A stretch of DNA of 64,000 bases from assembly GCA_028551475.1 (NCBI GenBank), contig CM052356.1, positions 22,843,884 to 22,907,883 on the forward strand. Direction: 5' to 3'. Position 1 is the stretch's first letter. Every line of letters starts with the position of its first letter. A model generated the notes under the pieces. The model made no database searches. It worked only from the letters and a program-made list of their open reading frames with translations, and was not told where the DNA came from. The position numbers and the translations under genes are program-made. This document shows positions 1 to 15,175 of the stretch, piece by piece. This DNA is from Casuarina equisetifolia. Lineage: Eukaryota; Streptophyta; Magnoliopsida; Fagales; Casuarinaceae.

Positions 1-71
1 GTAGTGTTAGGTACATTTGTATACGTGTGTGTGGGTCCATGAGCTCCTTTTTACGTAGAAAAGGACAGGAC

Positions 72-283
72 GGAATATTCGGAAACAACGACGCCACGCG
101 GCGTTGAAACAGGAGGCAACCAGATATTGGTAAACATGGTGCCACTTGGTCTTAGAAACCACAGGCGCCGGTGAAAACTACCGATGGTTTTTTACAGAAA
201 ACCGCAAACGGGATTTGACGATACCTTTTGCGCGACTAGATAGTACTGGGGTTATTGTTTTCTCATCTCCCTCGTTATAAATA
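72..283 (+). promoter_or_regulatory. ADH-a promoter: repeated upstream element, GC/GT module, TATA box
   Basis: A TATA box (TATAAATA, 276-283) lies about 93 bases before the ADH-a start codon. Upstream are two copies of an element shared by all five ADH promoters: 72-99 (GAATATTCGGAAACAACG core, then GCCACG) and 117-146 (ACCAGATATTGG core, then GGTGCCAC). Between these and the TATA box, GGCGCC at 164-169 and TGGTTT at 185-190 resemble the GC and GT motifs of the anaerobic response element known from plant Adh1 promoters. The motifs are seen directly; low-oxygen control is inferred from the family. Confidence 0.55.
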
Positions 284-375
284 CTGCCGCAGGAAAAGAC
301 TCAGACAGAGACACGCATAGGTCACAGCCAAGACAGGGAAATCGTTCGTTATCATCGTCGTCGTACGATATAGCT

Positions 376-3437
<3,062 letters not shown>

Positions 3438-3841
3438 AAACACTAAGAAAATTGTGCAGCGATGGAAAGAGGGCTTTTCTGTCTAGTGCGCTAGGGCCTT
3501 GTGATTAATAAGATTTACCAGTGTTGTTTATGAGTTGTATAACGAGAACGAGCAGTTTTGTTACTGCTCGTGGTTTCCGCATATATTACCTATAATGGAA
3601 TTTTGACTTCTGTTTCCCTTGTCTATATCCATGTTTTCCCATTTGTCCATCATATTTTTAAAATAGGTCTCCATTGCCTTTCTTGCCACGACTGGCTCTG
3701 TAGTACGCTTCACTTCCAACAGCAATATAACATGCATTGACATTATCACTATATAATCAAAACGAGTCAAGACAACAATAGCATAACTCTACTATGCAAA
3801 TTTTAATGGTAGAGGTAGGCTTCTAAGATAGAACCACCTCA
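3438..3841 (+). other. ADH-a 3' flank, shared with ADH-b
   Basis: The 3' untranslated region and flank of ADH-a align with 19799-20165 behind ADH-b, for example the stretch around GATTTACCAGTGTTGTTTATG and the segment ending in GGTAGAGGT...GCTTCTAAGAT. Similarity stops at about 3841, where a retrotransposon-bearing insertion begins. A short perfect inverted repeat (ACGAGCAG / CTGCTCGT, about 3548-3573) could form a hairpin in the transcript and is not kept in ADH-b. Confidence 0.6.
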
Positions 3842-5189
3842 AATCCCTATTTTTCTCCAATTCTCTTGCTTATGCTCTTAAGTAAAATATTCTATATTGC
3901 ATTCATATTGTCTTCATTATTTTTTATCACTCAAGACCATGCCAAAACAAAAGAAATAATAACAGAAATATATAAAATGGCTAGGTTTGCTTTACCAGAT
4001 ATAAATTTTAAATTTTTTTAAGCTCTGGGTCATTATCTGGTCGGTATTAACATTATCTTAGATGCAAAAGAAAAGATGACAAATACTCAAAATTAAATTG
4101 AAACATTAAGCGCTGGTGTTGGTTGCTACCTCTTGACAATACTAAAGCATATCTAGATGCCACAAAATGTTTTACAATTAACAAGAGGGCTTTCCGTTCG
4201 CAAGGAAACGACTGATCATCTCTCATCATATAAGGGACTTCTTTGGAGAGTTGGCCCCTTTACGAGGAGATGTCACACTTAACTTGGTTGCTTTCGTTCA
4301 GTGAAGGGTTTTCCCTCCTCCCTCTTCCTCCTCCTTTTAAGATAAATTGTAATTTAAGATACATTGAATTATGGTTAGTTTGTGATGTAATTATAATAAA
4401 TTAAATAATTAGATTAGATGATTAATTTGTTATAACAACTTTTTGAGTGAACAAAGTTGTATTTAAATGAAATATCCTTTTTCTTGTAAACAACTTTCGA
4501 TAAATAGAAATTAAATTTTTTTAAAGCTGTGATCCTCTTTTTAAAGAGATCAATGTATTGTTTTTCCTTAGAATCCAAGAATTATTTTAGTTGTGTTATG
4601 ATTATTAATTATGTAACAATTGGTATCAAAGAAGTTTCAATTTGAAATTTTGCAATGGTTGGGCTAAAATTAAAGAGGATTTGAATGCCTTGTGCAATTT
4701 GTTTAAGGCCAAACTTCGAGATTTGCATGAGACTTTCTACAAAGGAATGAAAAGTTAAAAGCAACCCAAAGAGCTATTGGTTGTTTCTAATTATTGTTAA
4801 ACCAATTACCAACTAACTAAGGGGGATGGTGTTAGAGAAGCCCGTTACCATGTGCCTTTTAGTGTTTGAGGACCAAGTACTCTCTGCGAGTAGTTCAACT
4901 TGACCTTCAATCTTCCCACCAACTAAGCCCATCAAGCTTAATCCACTACCTACCAACCTTAAGCCCATTTTGCTTACCCTAGCCCATCATATTACACTCT
5001 AGCCCCTTACCCCTAGGCCCAATATAGCCATCTCCCCCACCTTTTAATTCCAACACCCCTCCCCCCCTTCCTCCCTAAATCTCACCTCTTGGCATCCAGA
5101 CTGGCACTTCCCATCACATCACCGATTCCACTACTTTGCTTTCTAGTATGTCTCCCTATATCGATTCCTAGTAACTCTCTGTTATTGAT
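3842..5189 (+). mobile_element. Decayed LTR-retrotransposon pieces (PBS-like and LTR-start-like sequences)
   Basis: This is part of an insertion (about 3842-8970) missing from the paralogous flank of ADH-b. At about 4620, TTGGTATCAAAG resembles the initiator-Met tRNA primer-binding site of copia elements, right after a TAACA end that could close an LTR. A purine tract (AAGGGGGATGG) at about 4819-4829 is followed at 4830 by TGTTAGAGAAGC, which resembles the LTR start at 8135 and so looks like a polypurine tract plus LTR start. LTR limits are unclear and no gag frame survives. Confidence 0.45.
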
Positions 5190-8134
5190 GGTGTGTCTTT
5201 TCCCATCACCCATATAAGTAATTTACACATTCCTTCCTTTTGTTTGTCTAATGTCCTTGTTGTTTTGTCTATTACTAAGAATTTCTTATCAGTGTCTAAA
5301 TTTTCCTTTGAAAACAATTATTTTTTCTTGTTTTTTACACATTACTTTTGGGCGCCCTTTTGTTGCACGGGTCATATCATCCTACAAGGCACTTTTGATT
5401 ATGGCCTCTATCGTGTCTCTACCTTCAACTTTCCACTTCCTTCCTATGCTTTCACTACTCTCCATTTTAGCTCTCTAATGTTATGGCATCATTGCTTACG
5501 CCATCCTACCTTTGATGTGCTTGCTCATTTGTTGAAGTCTACCCATATTAATGTCTCATCTATTTCAAGTCCTCATTGTATGGCATGTGCTACTAGCAAA
5601 AGCCATTGCAAACCCTATCCCTTTACTTCATCTAGGTCATTGGCCCTTTTCCAATTAGTCTATTTTGATTTTTAGGACTTTTCTCTTGTTGTGTCGTGAA
5701 ACAAAAATAAATATTATGTATGTTTTGTTGATAACTTTTCTCATTTTACATGACTTTACACTTTTTTTTCTTGTTCTCAATTCTTGGATATTTTTATTAC
5801 TTTTCCCACTTTTATCGAAACTTAACTTAAGTGTAGATTACAAGCTATTTAGTGTGATGGCACCCCAAAATTTGTCTTTATTGCCTTCTTTGCCTATCTC
5901 TAACAACACAACATCCACCAACAGCTTTCTTGCCTATATGCTCATTTTTAGAATGATATTGCTGAACATAAACACTGGCACATTGTCAAAATTGGTCTTA
6001 CCCTTTTACACCAAGCAACCGACCTTCTCACTTCTAGGACTTTGCCTTTGAAACTATTGTGTACCTTATCAACCACCTTTTAAACCACTATAAATGGCCA
6101 CTTTTCACCTTGGCAACTTTTGTTTCACCACTTTCCTTTTATTTCTTACCTCCGTGTGTTTGGCTATACTGTCTTTCCTTACCTTCGCCCTCATACACCT
6201 CATACACCTCATAAACTAACCACCTTGTCCTATGCTTATGTCTTCTTGGGCTATCCCACCAACTACCATGACTACTAGTGTTACTACCCTGAGACTCACT
6301 ATTTTTTCATTGTCGCTGATGCTACTTTTCATAAGGATGTTTTTCCTTACTACTCTTTTCTTTTCCCACCTAATGTTCCCTTTGACCCTATCATTATTCC
6401 CACGCCCCTACTTGTGCCTCTTCCTTTACGTTTTCCTCCTATTATTGAACTCTTCCCTTTTTTGCCTCCACCTCCACCTTCTCCTTCCCTACCCATTTCC
6501 CCCTCTCTCACCCCTTTCCTCCCTATTCCTTTCACCATCGTTTTGCCTTTGCCCAATTACTTGCCTATAGGACGACACCCTTCAACATCGCACTTTCACT
6601 CTTCAACACACCTTTACCCTCATTACTCATGCCTACTCATATCCTGAGCCCATATGTTTTTCCCAAGCTATTTGTGACTCCCACTAGTGAGAAGCCATGG
6701 TTGTTGAGTACATTGCTTTCATTCACAATGGCATTTGGACCCTTATCCCATTCTCACCTCGTGCCCTCCTGATTGGTTGCAAATGGATCTTTAAGGTTAA
6801 GTTCTGTGTTGATGGCTCATTTGAACATTATAAGGGTCACTTTGTTGCCAAAGGTTTTCATCACCAAGAAGGCATCAACTTCACAGAGACCTTTAGTCTT
6901 GTTGTCAAACTTATGATGGTCCGCATTGTCATTTCTCTTGCCTTTTCCTATGGTTAGGCTATTTGTCAGTTGGATGTGTCTAATGCTTTCCTTTATGATT
7001 CCCTCTCTGAAGTTGTTTACATGGAACAACCTCTAAAGTTTGTCAATCTTGCTCGCCCCTTTTATGTTTGTTGTCTTCACCAATCTTTGTATGGTTTGAA
7101 GTAAGCTTCCTAGGCATGGTATATTCACCTCCATACTTTTCTATCGTCCCTCGGCTTTGTTATCTCAAAGGTCAACACATCTTTCTTCACACTTCATACT
7201 CCCTGGTACAACATCTTTATCCTGGTTTATATGGATGATATTATTCTTATTAGCTTTCCACATGCTCTTCTCTCTTAGCTCCTCCAAGCTCTTCAACATG
7301 AATTTGATCTTAGCCGTGTCCATTACTTCCTTGGTGTTGAAGTTTAGCCAACACCTAGTGGCCTCATCTTCTAGCAAGCCAAGTTCACCCTTGAAATCCT
7401 TGCTTGTGTTAAGATGACTAATGCTAAGGTAGTGTCCACTTCTTGCACCAATGTTGAGCCCTTCTCTTTTTGGAGTGGTGAACCCTTTATGGACCCCGGT
7501 CTTTATTGCAACATTGTTTGAGCATTGTAATATCTTATTCTCACTTAAACATTGCCTATGTCATCAACACTACTAGTTAGTTTCTTCATTACCTGACATT
7601 TAATCATTGGCAAGTAGTTAAATGAATTCTCCACTACTTGGTTGACACCCCATAACATTGCCTCTTATTGATATGTAGCTTTTCTATACTTCTCCATGCC
7701 TTTTTTGATGTTGGATAAGCAAGGGAGCATGATGACTACCACTCCATAGGTGCCTTTGCATCTTCTTCGACAATAACCCTATTTGTTAAAGCTCGTGCAA
7801 ACAATGCATTATGGGCCATTCTAGAATCAAAGTTGAATACAAGTGCCTAGCTAACACTACTACAAAGTTGATGTGGATCAAGTATCTTTTTCAAGATCTT
7901 CATGCCCTACCACTATAACCTTTAACGTTTTGGTATAACAACTTATTAGCTTTCTACCTTATAGCTAATCCAATTTTTCATACTCACACCAAGCATATTA
8001 AGATTGACTGTCACTTCATCCGTGAACGTCTCACTTGCAGCTAGCTTCATTTCTAGTTTATCTTTCCTTTACTCACTTCTACACTCTTCACTCCAAGTTG
8101 ATGATACACTTTGCTCCTTCAACTTGCGAAAGCA
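5190..8134 (+). mobile_element. Ty1/copia pol remnant (element 1)
   Basis: Broken + strand pol of a copia retrotransposon. The frame at 5193-5675 has the GAG-pre-integrase pattern (WHHCLRHPTFDVLAHL, then C..C..SK). The frame at 6697-6957 has the start of the copia reverse transcriptase (IGCKWIFKVK, VAKGFHHQEGINFTETFS). Tyr-Met-Asp-Asp, the catalytic motif, is encoded at 7228-7239. RNase H and C-terminal traces ([14 protein letters not shown]) lie near 7985-8030. Many stops and shifts make it non-functional. The integrase core is largely unrecognisable between 5675 and 6690, where the sequence is pyrimidine-rich. Confidence 0.8.
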
Positions 8135-8537
8135 TGTTAGAAAAGCTCGTTACCACACATCCTCCAACACATGAGGAGCATAGACTCTCCACATTAATAG
8201 TAATGACCTAAGAAGGTGACCCAACTCTGACTTGACCCAATAAAGACTTGTGCTCAACTTATGTGTGACCCAATGCATGTTTGATGCCTCTACAAACCTT
8301 AACTATCATTGACCAAGAAATCAACCAAAATCTTTAACCAATTCAATGTGTAAATGATATGATTTTGTTTCTATTTCAATTCTTTTATAATTCTATAAAA
8401 AAACATTATTGTAATTGTTGTAATTAGTGAGAGATTCCATCAGTATTAAAGAATTACATTTTCGGCCATTCTTCTTTTAAGTTTTACCAAAATTAGTGTT
8501 TTGGAAATCTTATTATCCAATTCTAATTTTTCTTTCA
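8135..8537 (+). repeat. Probable 3' LTR of copia element 1
   Basis: TGTTAGAAAAGC starts right after the end of the pol-like sequence, and a TG...CA unit of about 403 bases ends in TCTTTCA at 8537. The start resembles 4830 and the end resembles the LTR ends at 9445 and 15172. No clean 5' partner was found, so the right limit rests on the CA end and on size similarity to the LTRs of element 2. Confidence 0.45.
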
Positions 8538-9032
8538 TAGGGCAAACCCTCATTAGTCACATCCAACTGTTGTCCAAATAAAAACATGCAAATTAGCTAT
8601 GCATGGTCCAACATGTAGTAGACAAAGGTATCTTAACTCAAATCGAAGCCTTATTACTATCACCTAAACTAGTGTAATCTAAAGATATTTGAGCCATTTT
8701 TTTACCATAAATGAGGTCCAGTGAAGTTGAATGACCCTTATTGTACGAATTGCAATCTTTTTTACAGGTCAACCAAATCATATTGTAAAAAGGTAGGATT
8801 GGTCCTTTTAGGTTGCAAGAAGATGAATCAACCTTGGAAACTAATATATTTCATCACCATCATAAGAAATGCCACCAATGATACTTAGGTCGTCTAAATA
8901 AATCTAAAGGAAGGATAAATCTACTCATAAACCATTTCTTTTAATTAATAAGTGAATGCTTGATTTAAAAAGAAAAAATAGAAGATTAAAAAGGGATTAA
9001 AAATATAAAAAATCATAGCATATAATGGTAAT
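8538..9032. other. AT-rich flank; last ~60 bases belong to the ADH-a duplication unit
   Basis: No gene is seen. From about 8970 to 9032 the sequence again matches the ADH-b flank at about 20168-20227 (AAAGGG-TTAAAAA, then CATATAATGGTAAT). This shows that 3842-8970 was inserted into, or replaced, part of one duplicate. Confidence 0.55.
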
Positions 9033-9445
9033 TGTTAACATGTGCTCTCTTGGGAAGGAAGCCATGCACTATGCCACACCATTTCACATCCATCTATTCT
9101 ATCAATACTAGTAACACATCAGCCTTAACCAATGCAAAGCAACAACCTAAATGACTTGATTACAAGACCTGTAATCGTGTTCCTCTTGGAAACTAAACTT
9201 TTGTCCTCACCATCATTGCAGATCTCATTAAGAGTTATATAGATTTGTTGATTAAATGTAATTGAAAAGTTTTCCTTTGTAATCATTGTAATTTGTTTAT
9301 ATTGATTGAATTCAATCATTCATCAAGGAAGTTAATAAAATGAGATTAAAAAAATTAAGATTTTTTCTATTTTTCACTTCTTCCCTTTTTGTGCTTTTTG
9401 ACAAACTTAGGATTTCAACGATGATCCCATTCTTCTTTTCTTTCA
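9033..9445 (+). repeat. 5' LTR of copia element 2
   Basis: Starts TGTTAACATG and ends CTTTCA, followed directly by a primer-binding-like TGATATCAAGAGC. It pairs with 14757-15172 and has clearly diverged from it, so the insertion is not recent. Confidence 0.7.
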
Positions 9446-12400
9446 TGATATCAAGAGCTCTAGGCTAATGCCCCACCACCAGAACCTTCATGTTGACCCT
9501 TTTTGTCTTTGTTGGATTTCAAAACCACTACCTAAACAACTTCTACAATGCCAATAATTCTGGCTTCTCCTTTTGTGCTAGCTATTCCCTCCCTAATGTT
9601 TAATGAATGCTTTAATGACTTTAACTACATCATTTGGAAAACTAGATTGACTTCATTCTTAGTCTTCTCCCAATTGATGACCATCCATGAAAGCATGGAG
9701 TCTGCTTTATGAAAAATTCTTACCAATCATGACAACTTTGAACACTTTAGCCTAACTATATCTTGATTAATTTGTGACCAAACTGCACCAAGATAGATTC
9801 TAGCCACCTCCACTAACATGGGAGTTTATCGAACTCATAGATCTTTACTTATTGACTAAAGCGTGAGTTCATCTAAAGAAGTCATACCCTACTAAATCTT
9901 CTACTTGGTCATCCTCCATACATATGTAGCTTTAGACAATAAGTCATGGCAATTAACCAACCACCTAGTTCCATGATGTTAAAGCCATTTTAACCAACTT
10001 GTTGTCATTGAAGAAAAAATATCCAATGATGAGTATTTGGCATAGGTGTTCAAGAGCCTTGATGATGAATTTGATAGCCTTACAACCTTTATTTTCATTC
10101 AACATCAAGCTTCATCCCTAAGCTAGGAGGTGCTACATGGCTTGATTCTTGCTTAAGAAGGTTGTGCCATTTGTTAGGAGGCTTTTGTTGTTCCACTGTT
10201 GGCATTTGCTACCTACCTTGGGACCTTCATTGATGGCCTAAACCTAACCTAGTACCCTTTACATCCTATTGCCTAACCCACCCCACATTCGCATTTGACC
10301 CAACCAAATCCCAATGGGCTTTTCCTTAACCCAACAAACCAACCATGGGCTAATTGCAACAACAATTGAGTTTGCTATTGCAATGGGCCTTACTATCATT
10401 TATGTCACCTTTTAGGCCACCACGTAGCCAATTGGCAAGAACAATTTAATACATTTTTTAATCCTTACACTAATTCTTTTCCTTAGAACCCACCACACTA
10501 GGCCCAAACCCCACCTTAGGCCCACATCACTTATCCTACCTTCTATAACACCTAAGTTTACTATCCACCTTAAGCTAATTACACTAACTTTCCTCCACAC
10601 TTTTCCCATTATGGTCTTCCTAATCCTCCACCTTTTGCTCTTGATGTAATATCTTGACATCCTAAATTTGGGGTGTCTCATCATGTCATGGACTTTCTTA
10701 CCATCCTCTTGGGAAATATTCCTTAAGTAGGTTTTTAGCAACTCATTGAGGGTGATGGCGTCTCTCTTCTCATTACTTATATGTGTATACTCAAAACATC
10801 TTTTTTTTGCTTATTTAATATTTTTCTTGTTTTGTCTATCATTAAAAATCCTTTATCCATTCCTCACCTAGACTCCATCCACTATTCTTGACCCTTTACT
10901 TATAATTTACATACCAATTCTAGTCCTTATTCCTACTACTATTGCACCAATACCTTTTTTAGTTCCACCTATCACTTATACTTCCTTGACCACTATCGAT
11001 ACAACATTTCTAACATTATCACCCTCCATTGCTTTTACACCTCTTCTTCCACCATCCACCACATTTGATTAACCTATCACCTTCCTTCAAGATGACATGA
11101 CTAATTGACACATCATTACTCATCAACAAACATTTGCTCTTATCACCACATCCTATCCCTATATTAAATTCACCTATTCTACCCCAACAATCCATGACAC
11201 TTATTAGTGCAAGGCCGTGGTGCCTAAATTCACTACCTTTGTCCATAATTGCACTTAGGTCTTAGTTCCCTTACTCAAAGGTGTTCAACTCATTGGTTGC
11301 AAATGGATTTACAAGGTTAAACTCCATTAAGATGGTTCCTTAGAACACTATAAGGCTCATATCATGGCTAAAGCTTTCATTATTAAAAGGGTATTGACTT
11401 CACTAAGACATTTAGCCTTATCATCAAACTTCTTATTGTTAGAAATGTTCTCTCCCTTGTTTACTCTTATGGCTAGCAAATTTGTCAACTAAATGTCTCC
11501 AATACTTTTCTTTATGGCCAAATATTTGAAGTTGTCTATTGAACAACTCTAGAGCTTTATGGATGCCACTAGACCTTCCTATATGCATAAGTTATATCGT
11601 TCCCTTAGGCATAGTACCAATGGTTGAGTTCCTTCCTTACCTCTATTGACTTTATTATCTATGTTTTTAACATCTCTCTATTTACTCTTCATGTTCCCTA
11701 GTACAATATTATTTTAGTTATTTATATGGATGATATTATCTAGATTGGCTCCTAGTAGGCTTCGATTTTTAACCTATTTCAAAATTTTTAACAAGAATTT
11801 ACACTCAAGGATCCTTGACCTTATTCATTATTTCCTTAGTGTTAAAGTTTAGCTTATCTCAATGGCCCTTCTCCTCCATTTAGCAAAGTTCAGTTATGAC
11901 ATTCTTGTCGAGTTAAGATAAGCCATGTCAAAGTTATCTCCACCCCATAAAACACCAATGAGCTTCTCTTTCTAGAGAGTGACAAACCCCTAGTTGATTT
12001 GCCTTTTTATTGCAACATTGTTGAAACTTTCATTCTTAGTCACTTTGAGATTACCTACTTAATGAAAACTACTCGCCAATTCCTACATTGTCCAACTATT
12101 GATCATTGGCAAGTCATGAAATGGCCTTATCCTAAATAAGAGTTGTTCCATGTCTCTTCATGCCTTTTATAATGTTGGTTGTGCAGGTGATTGCGGTAAT
12201 TGTTACTTTGTCCATAGCTTTTGCATATTTTTTTGGCAAAAATCTCATTTCTTAGAGTTCTCATAAAAAATGCATTGTGACTCGATCCAACATTGAAGTC
12301 GAGTATAAATCCCTAATTGATACCATGACAAAACTTATGTAAATTAAATATATTTTCCATAATCTTTGAGAACGTCCACTAGATCCACCTATTCTTTGGT

Positions 12401-12499
12401 GAGACAATTAGTTAGCTTTCTACCTGACTACCAACCTTGTCTTTCATGAGCACATTAAACTCATTAAGATTTGTTGAGTCAAGTAAACTAATATTTTTT

Positions 12500-14600
12500 A
12501 TGATGATTGTTAACTTGTGATTCTTCCATGAATATATGATTGTACTATATATAATATTTCCTATACTGCTAAACTTACATGCTTATAAGAATATTGTAAT
12601 TAATTTTTATAGAAGTCATTATTGAATGAAATACAATATAGCCTTTGTATTTTATTTTAAAATGGACATTGAACTTTAATAGAACTCTTTCTTTAATGTC
12701 CAAATTTAATAAAGCTTGCAAAATGAGCTAGATTGATTGCAATAAAATTGAAGGAACATGTTGCAGAAGAAGCTCAAGTTTATGCATAAAGAAAAAACTC
12801 AAGTAAAAAGTGGTTCAACCCAAAAGGAGCCTAAGTTGTGTCTTAACTTCATGGAATGGGCAATAGGCTGTCATGTTGCCTAAGGCTAAAAAGAGAAAAA
12901 GAACAAGAGCCTCATGCCTCATGTGTAAAGAAAGATGAAGAAAATAACAAAGAAGAATAGGGGAAGCTTTTGATTGTTCTAACAACCAAGAGTAGACTAG
13001 GCAAACATTAAGCAAATCCTAAGTAGTTCGTTGATTACTTTGATAACCAAGAAAAGGCTAGGCAACCTTTGAGTAGATCCTAAGTAGTTAGTCTATTGTT
13101 TTGCCCTCTTAGTCTACCATTCTAGCCATTTTGCAACTCTAGGCTAGTTTGACACTTAGGATTTAAAAAAAAAAAAAAAGATGAAGAAAAAGTTGGGTGA
13201 CAACCAAAAAATTAGTGAAAGAGAAAAATGGAATATATTTTCATCATGCTCTTAAGAGTTAGCTCCTTCTTGTTGTTGGCCTTTTTTCTTTATAGCTCAA
13301 TTTATGGTTTCTTTGTTAATTTCATTGTGTATTGTTTGAGCATAGAAACACTAAGAGTTGAAGTATACTTATCATTTAGGGTTTCTATATATATATATAT
13401 AATAATAATAATAAAAGTGAAAATATCATGAAAATAACATTGATAATAAAATGGATAAGGCCTTTACAAAGCATGAGGCCACTAGGACCTATTAGTACAA
13501 TGCCTAAGTTGGGTTTAGGGCTTACAAAAGGCCACTTAAGGCTAAAAGACATGTGACAAAAAGCCTAACTACATAGGCCTTAAACATACCAAATTACCTA
13601 TAAGCCCATTAGGAGCCATCCTACCAAAAAGCCCATAAGGCTAAAAAAGAAAAAGAAAAAGAAAAAGAAAAAAAAGGCTTAGGACCTTTGAGGCCTTATG
13701 GTTGCCATCATGAGATGAGCATGATGAAGGCAACATGAGAAGGGTAGTAAAAGCATCTAGCAAGCAATGTAAAAGCAATTGGTGCTAATGGAAACGTAAG
13801 ATTCTTGGTGAGATTTTAACAGTTGTTGTCCCACAACGAACATAGACTTAGATTTAGAGGAAAACCTCTCTTGAGGCACACATAATGTGGTGGTTCTTAG
13901 TTCTTCTGTAAATGGTTAGCCATGCCATGGAGCACTTATAACACAAAATGTTTGTAGGGCATTGCCTTGTACTAACCCTAAGCTCCATTGAAATCGATCT
14001 AGGCCTAAGAAAAAAAGGAAAGAATGAGACAAAAAAAGAAGAAAGAAAAGCAAAAATGGCTTGCCTAGTACAAATCTAAAGGAAAGAAAGGAAAAAAAGA
14101 AGCAAAGGTATCTTTAATTTGCATCATGCATATTGTCATGATACAAATTTGTGGAAAAAAAGATCCACCACCTACAAGCAAAAAGCTCATGAGTGAATGT
14201 TTGTCTTTAGAAAAATTGGAACCTTAAATATGCATCATGCATAGTGTCCTGACACAAATATATGGAAAAAAAGATCCACCACCTATAAGTAAAAAGCTCG
14301 TGAGTGAATGTTTATCTCTAGAAATATTGGATATATTATGTGTACTATTAGTAATGGAGAACACACAAATATGATAGATGAAGCTTTTAAAAGTTATGTT
14401 CATACCTTAAGATATAAGTTGTGTTGAATTTTTTATATACTTTATGACAGATTTAACACAATAATGAGTAATAAAGCTATGCATAGTTTTGTCTATTACG
14501 TAGTAGCAAGTAAATATACTTTGTTGTTGTTCTGTAGCATACTATCTCTATCCTAGGAGTGGCAAACCATTTGTAAAACTTACTAAAAACTTAATTTACT
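12500..14600. other. Non-pol filler inside element 2, with a 111-base tandem duplication
   Basis: A copia pol end trace at about 12290-12480 (KLMXIKYIFHNL, HEHIKLIKI) is followed by about 2.1 kb without pol similarity before a second pol end at about 14620. The stretch is purine-rich, with A/G tracts at 13165-13180, 13645-13675 and 14010-14100. It contains a direct repeat, 14121-14220 and 14232-14331 (GATCCACCACCTA, GAGTGAATGTTT in both). Nesting of a second element or captured sequence would explain it. No gene is recognised. Confidence 0.45.
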
Positions 14601-14756
14601 TCCCTCTTAAGTTATCTTAGTAGCCTAACAAAATTGACTTCTACTTCGTTCGAGAAATATCCTTACCAAATGCTTGTCATTTGCATGCTTTTGACCAATT
14701 ACATCCAAGATGATGGCTCATCTTATCCTTTCAACTCGTAAGAGGATGTTAAAGAA

Positions 14757-15172
14757 CACTACACATATGCACTATGTGGCAAAGGAAGCCACGCACTATG
14801 CCTCATCATTGCACAGTGCATTTGTTCTGTTAGCCCTAGTCACATGTCAACCCTGGCTGATGTAGAGAGGCAACCCAAGCAATCCGACAACGTGACGTGT
14901 GATAGCATTCCTACTAGGACCAAAACTTTCGCTGTCACTGCCATAAAAAATATCGTTCAAATCTCTCTAGATTTGTTGATTGAACGTAATTAAATAGTTT
15001 TCCTTTCGTAACTGTTGTAAATTTGTTTATATCAATCGAGTCAATCATTGTAAATCATCGGAAATCAAACAAGATTCACAAAATTTGTGTTTTTTCTATT
15101 ATTTTTCTTCCCTTTTTGTGCTTTCCAACGAACGTAGGGTTTCGACAACGATTCTATTCTTCATTTCTTTCA
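14757..15172 (+). repeat. 3' LTR of copia element 2
   Basis: Starts TGTTAAAGAAC after the tract AAGAGGA and ends TTTCTTTCA. It aligns with the 5' LTR at 9033-9445 over its whole length with many substitutions and small indels. It is followed three bases later by GTAAT, the candidate target duplication. Confidence 0.7.
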
Positions 15173-15175
15173 ATA

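Larger units (their letters stand above)
9033..15175 (+). mobile_element. LTR retrotransposon of copia type (element 2) with two LTRs and target duplication
   Basis: Two related LTRs of about 413-416 bases (9033-9445 and 14757-15172) share blocks such as GGAAGCCA.GCACTATGCC, TAGATTTGTTGATT and CCCTTTTTGTGCTTT. TGATATCAAGAGC follows the 5' LTR and resembles a Met-tRNA primer site, and AAGAGGA precedes the 3' LTR. Inside is degraded copia pol: IGCKWIYKVK-like sequence at about 11296, Tyr-Met-Asp-Asp at 11723-11734, and a C-terminal KIDFYFVREIS trace near 14630. GTAAT at 9028-9032 recurs at 15176-15180, three bases past the CA end. The ADH-b flank has one GTAAT at the matching place, as expected for a 5-base target duplication. 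The element is dead by stops. Confidence 0.8.

Noticed and set aside
6232..6647. Leu/Pro-rich open frames on both strands
   Set aside because: They lie in a pyrimidine-rich degraded part of copia element 1 and show no domain.
13645..13675. Repeated AAAAAG units considered as a CRISPR-like or satellite array
   Set aside because: Simple purine tract with no spacers; the genome is a plant.
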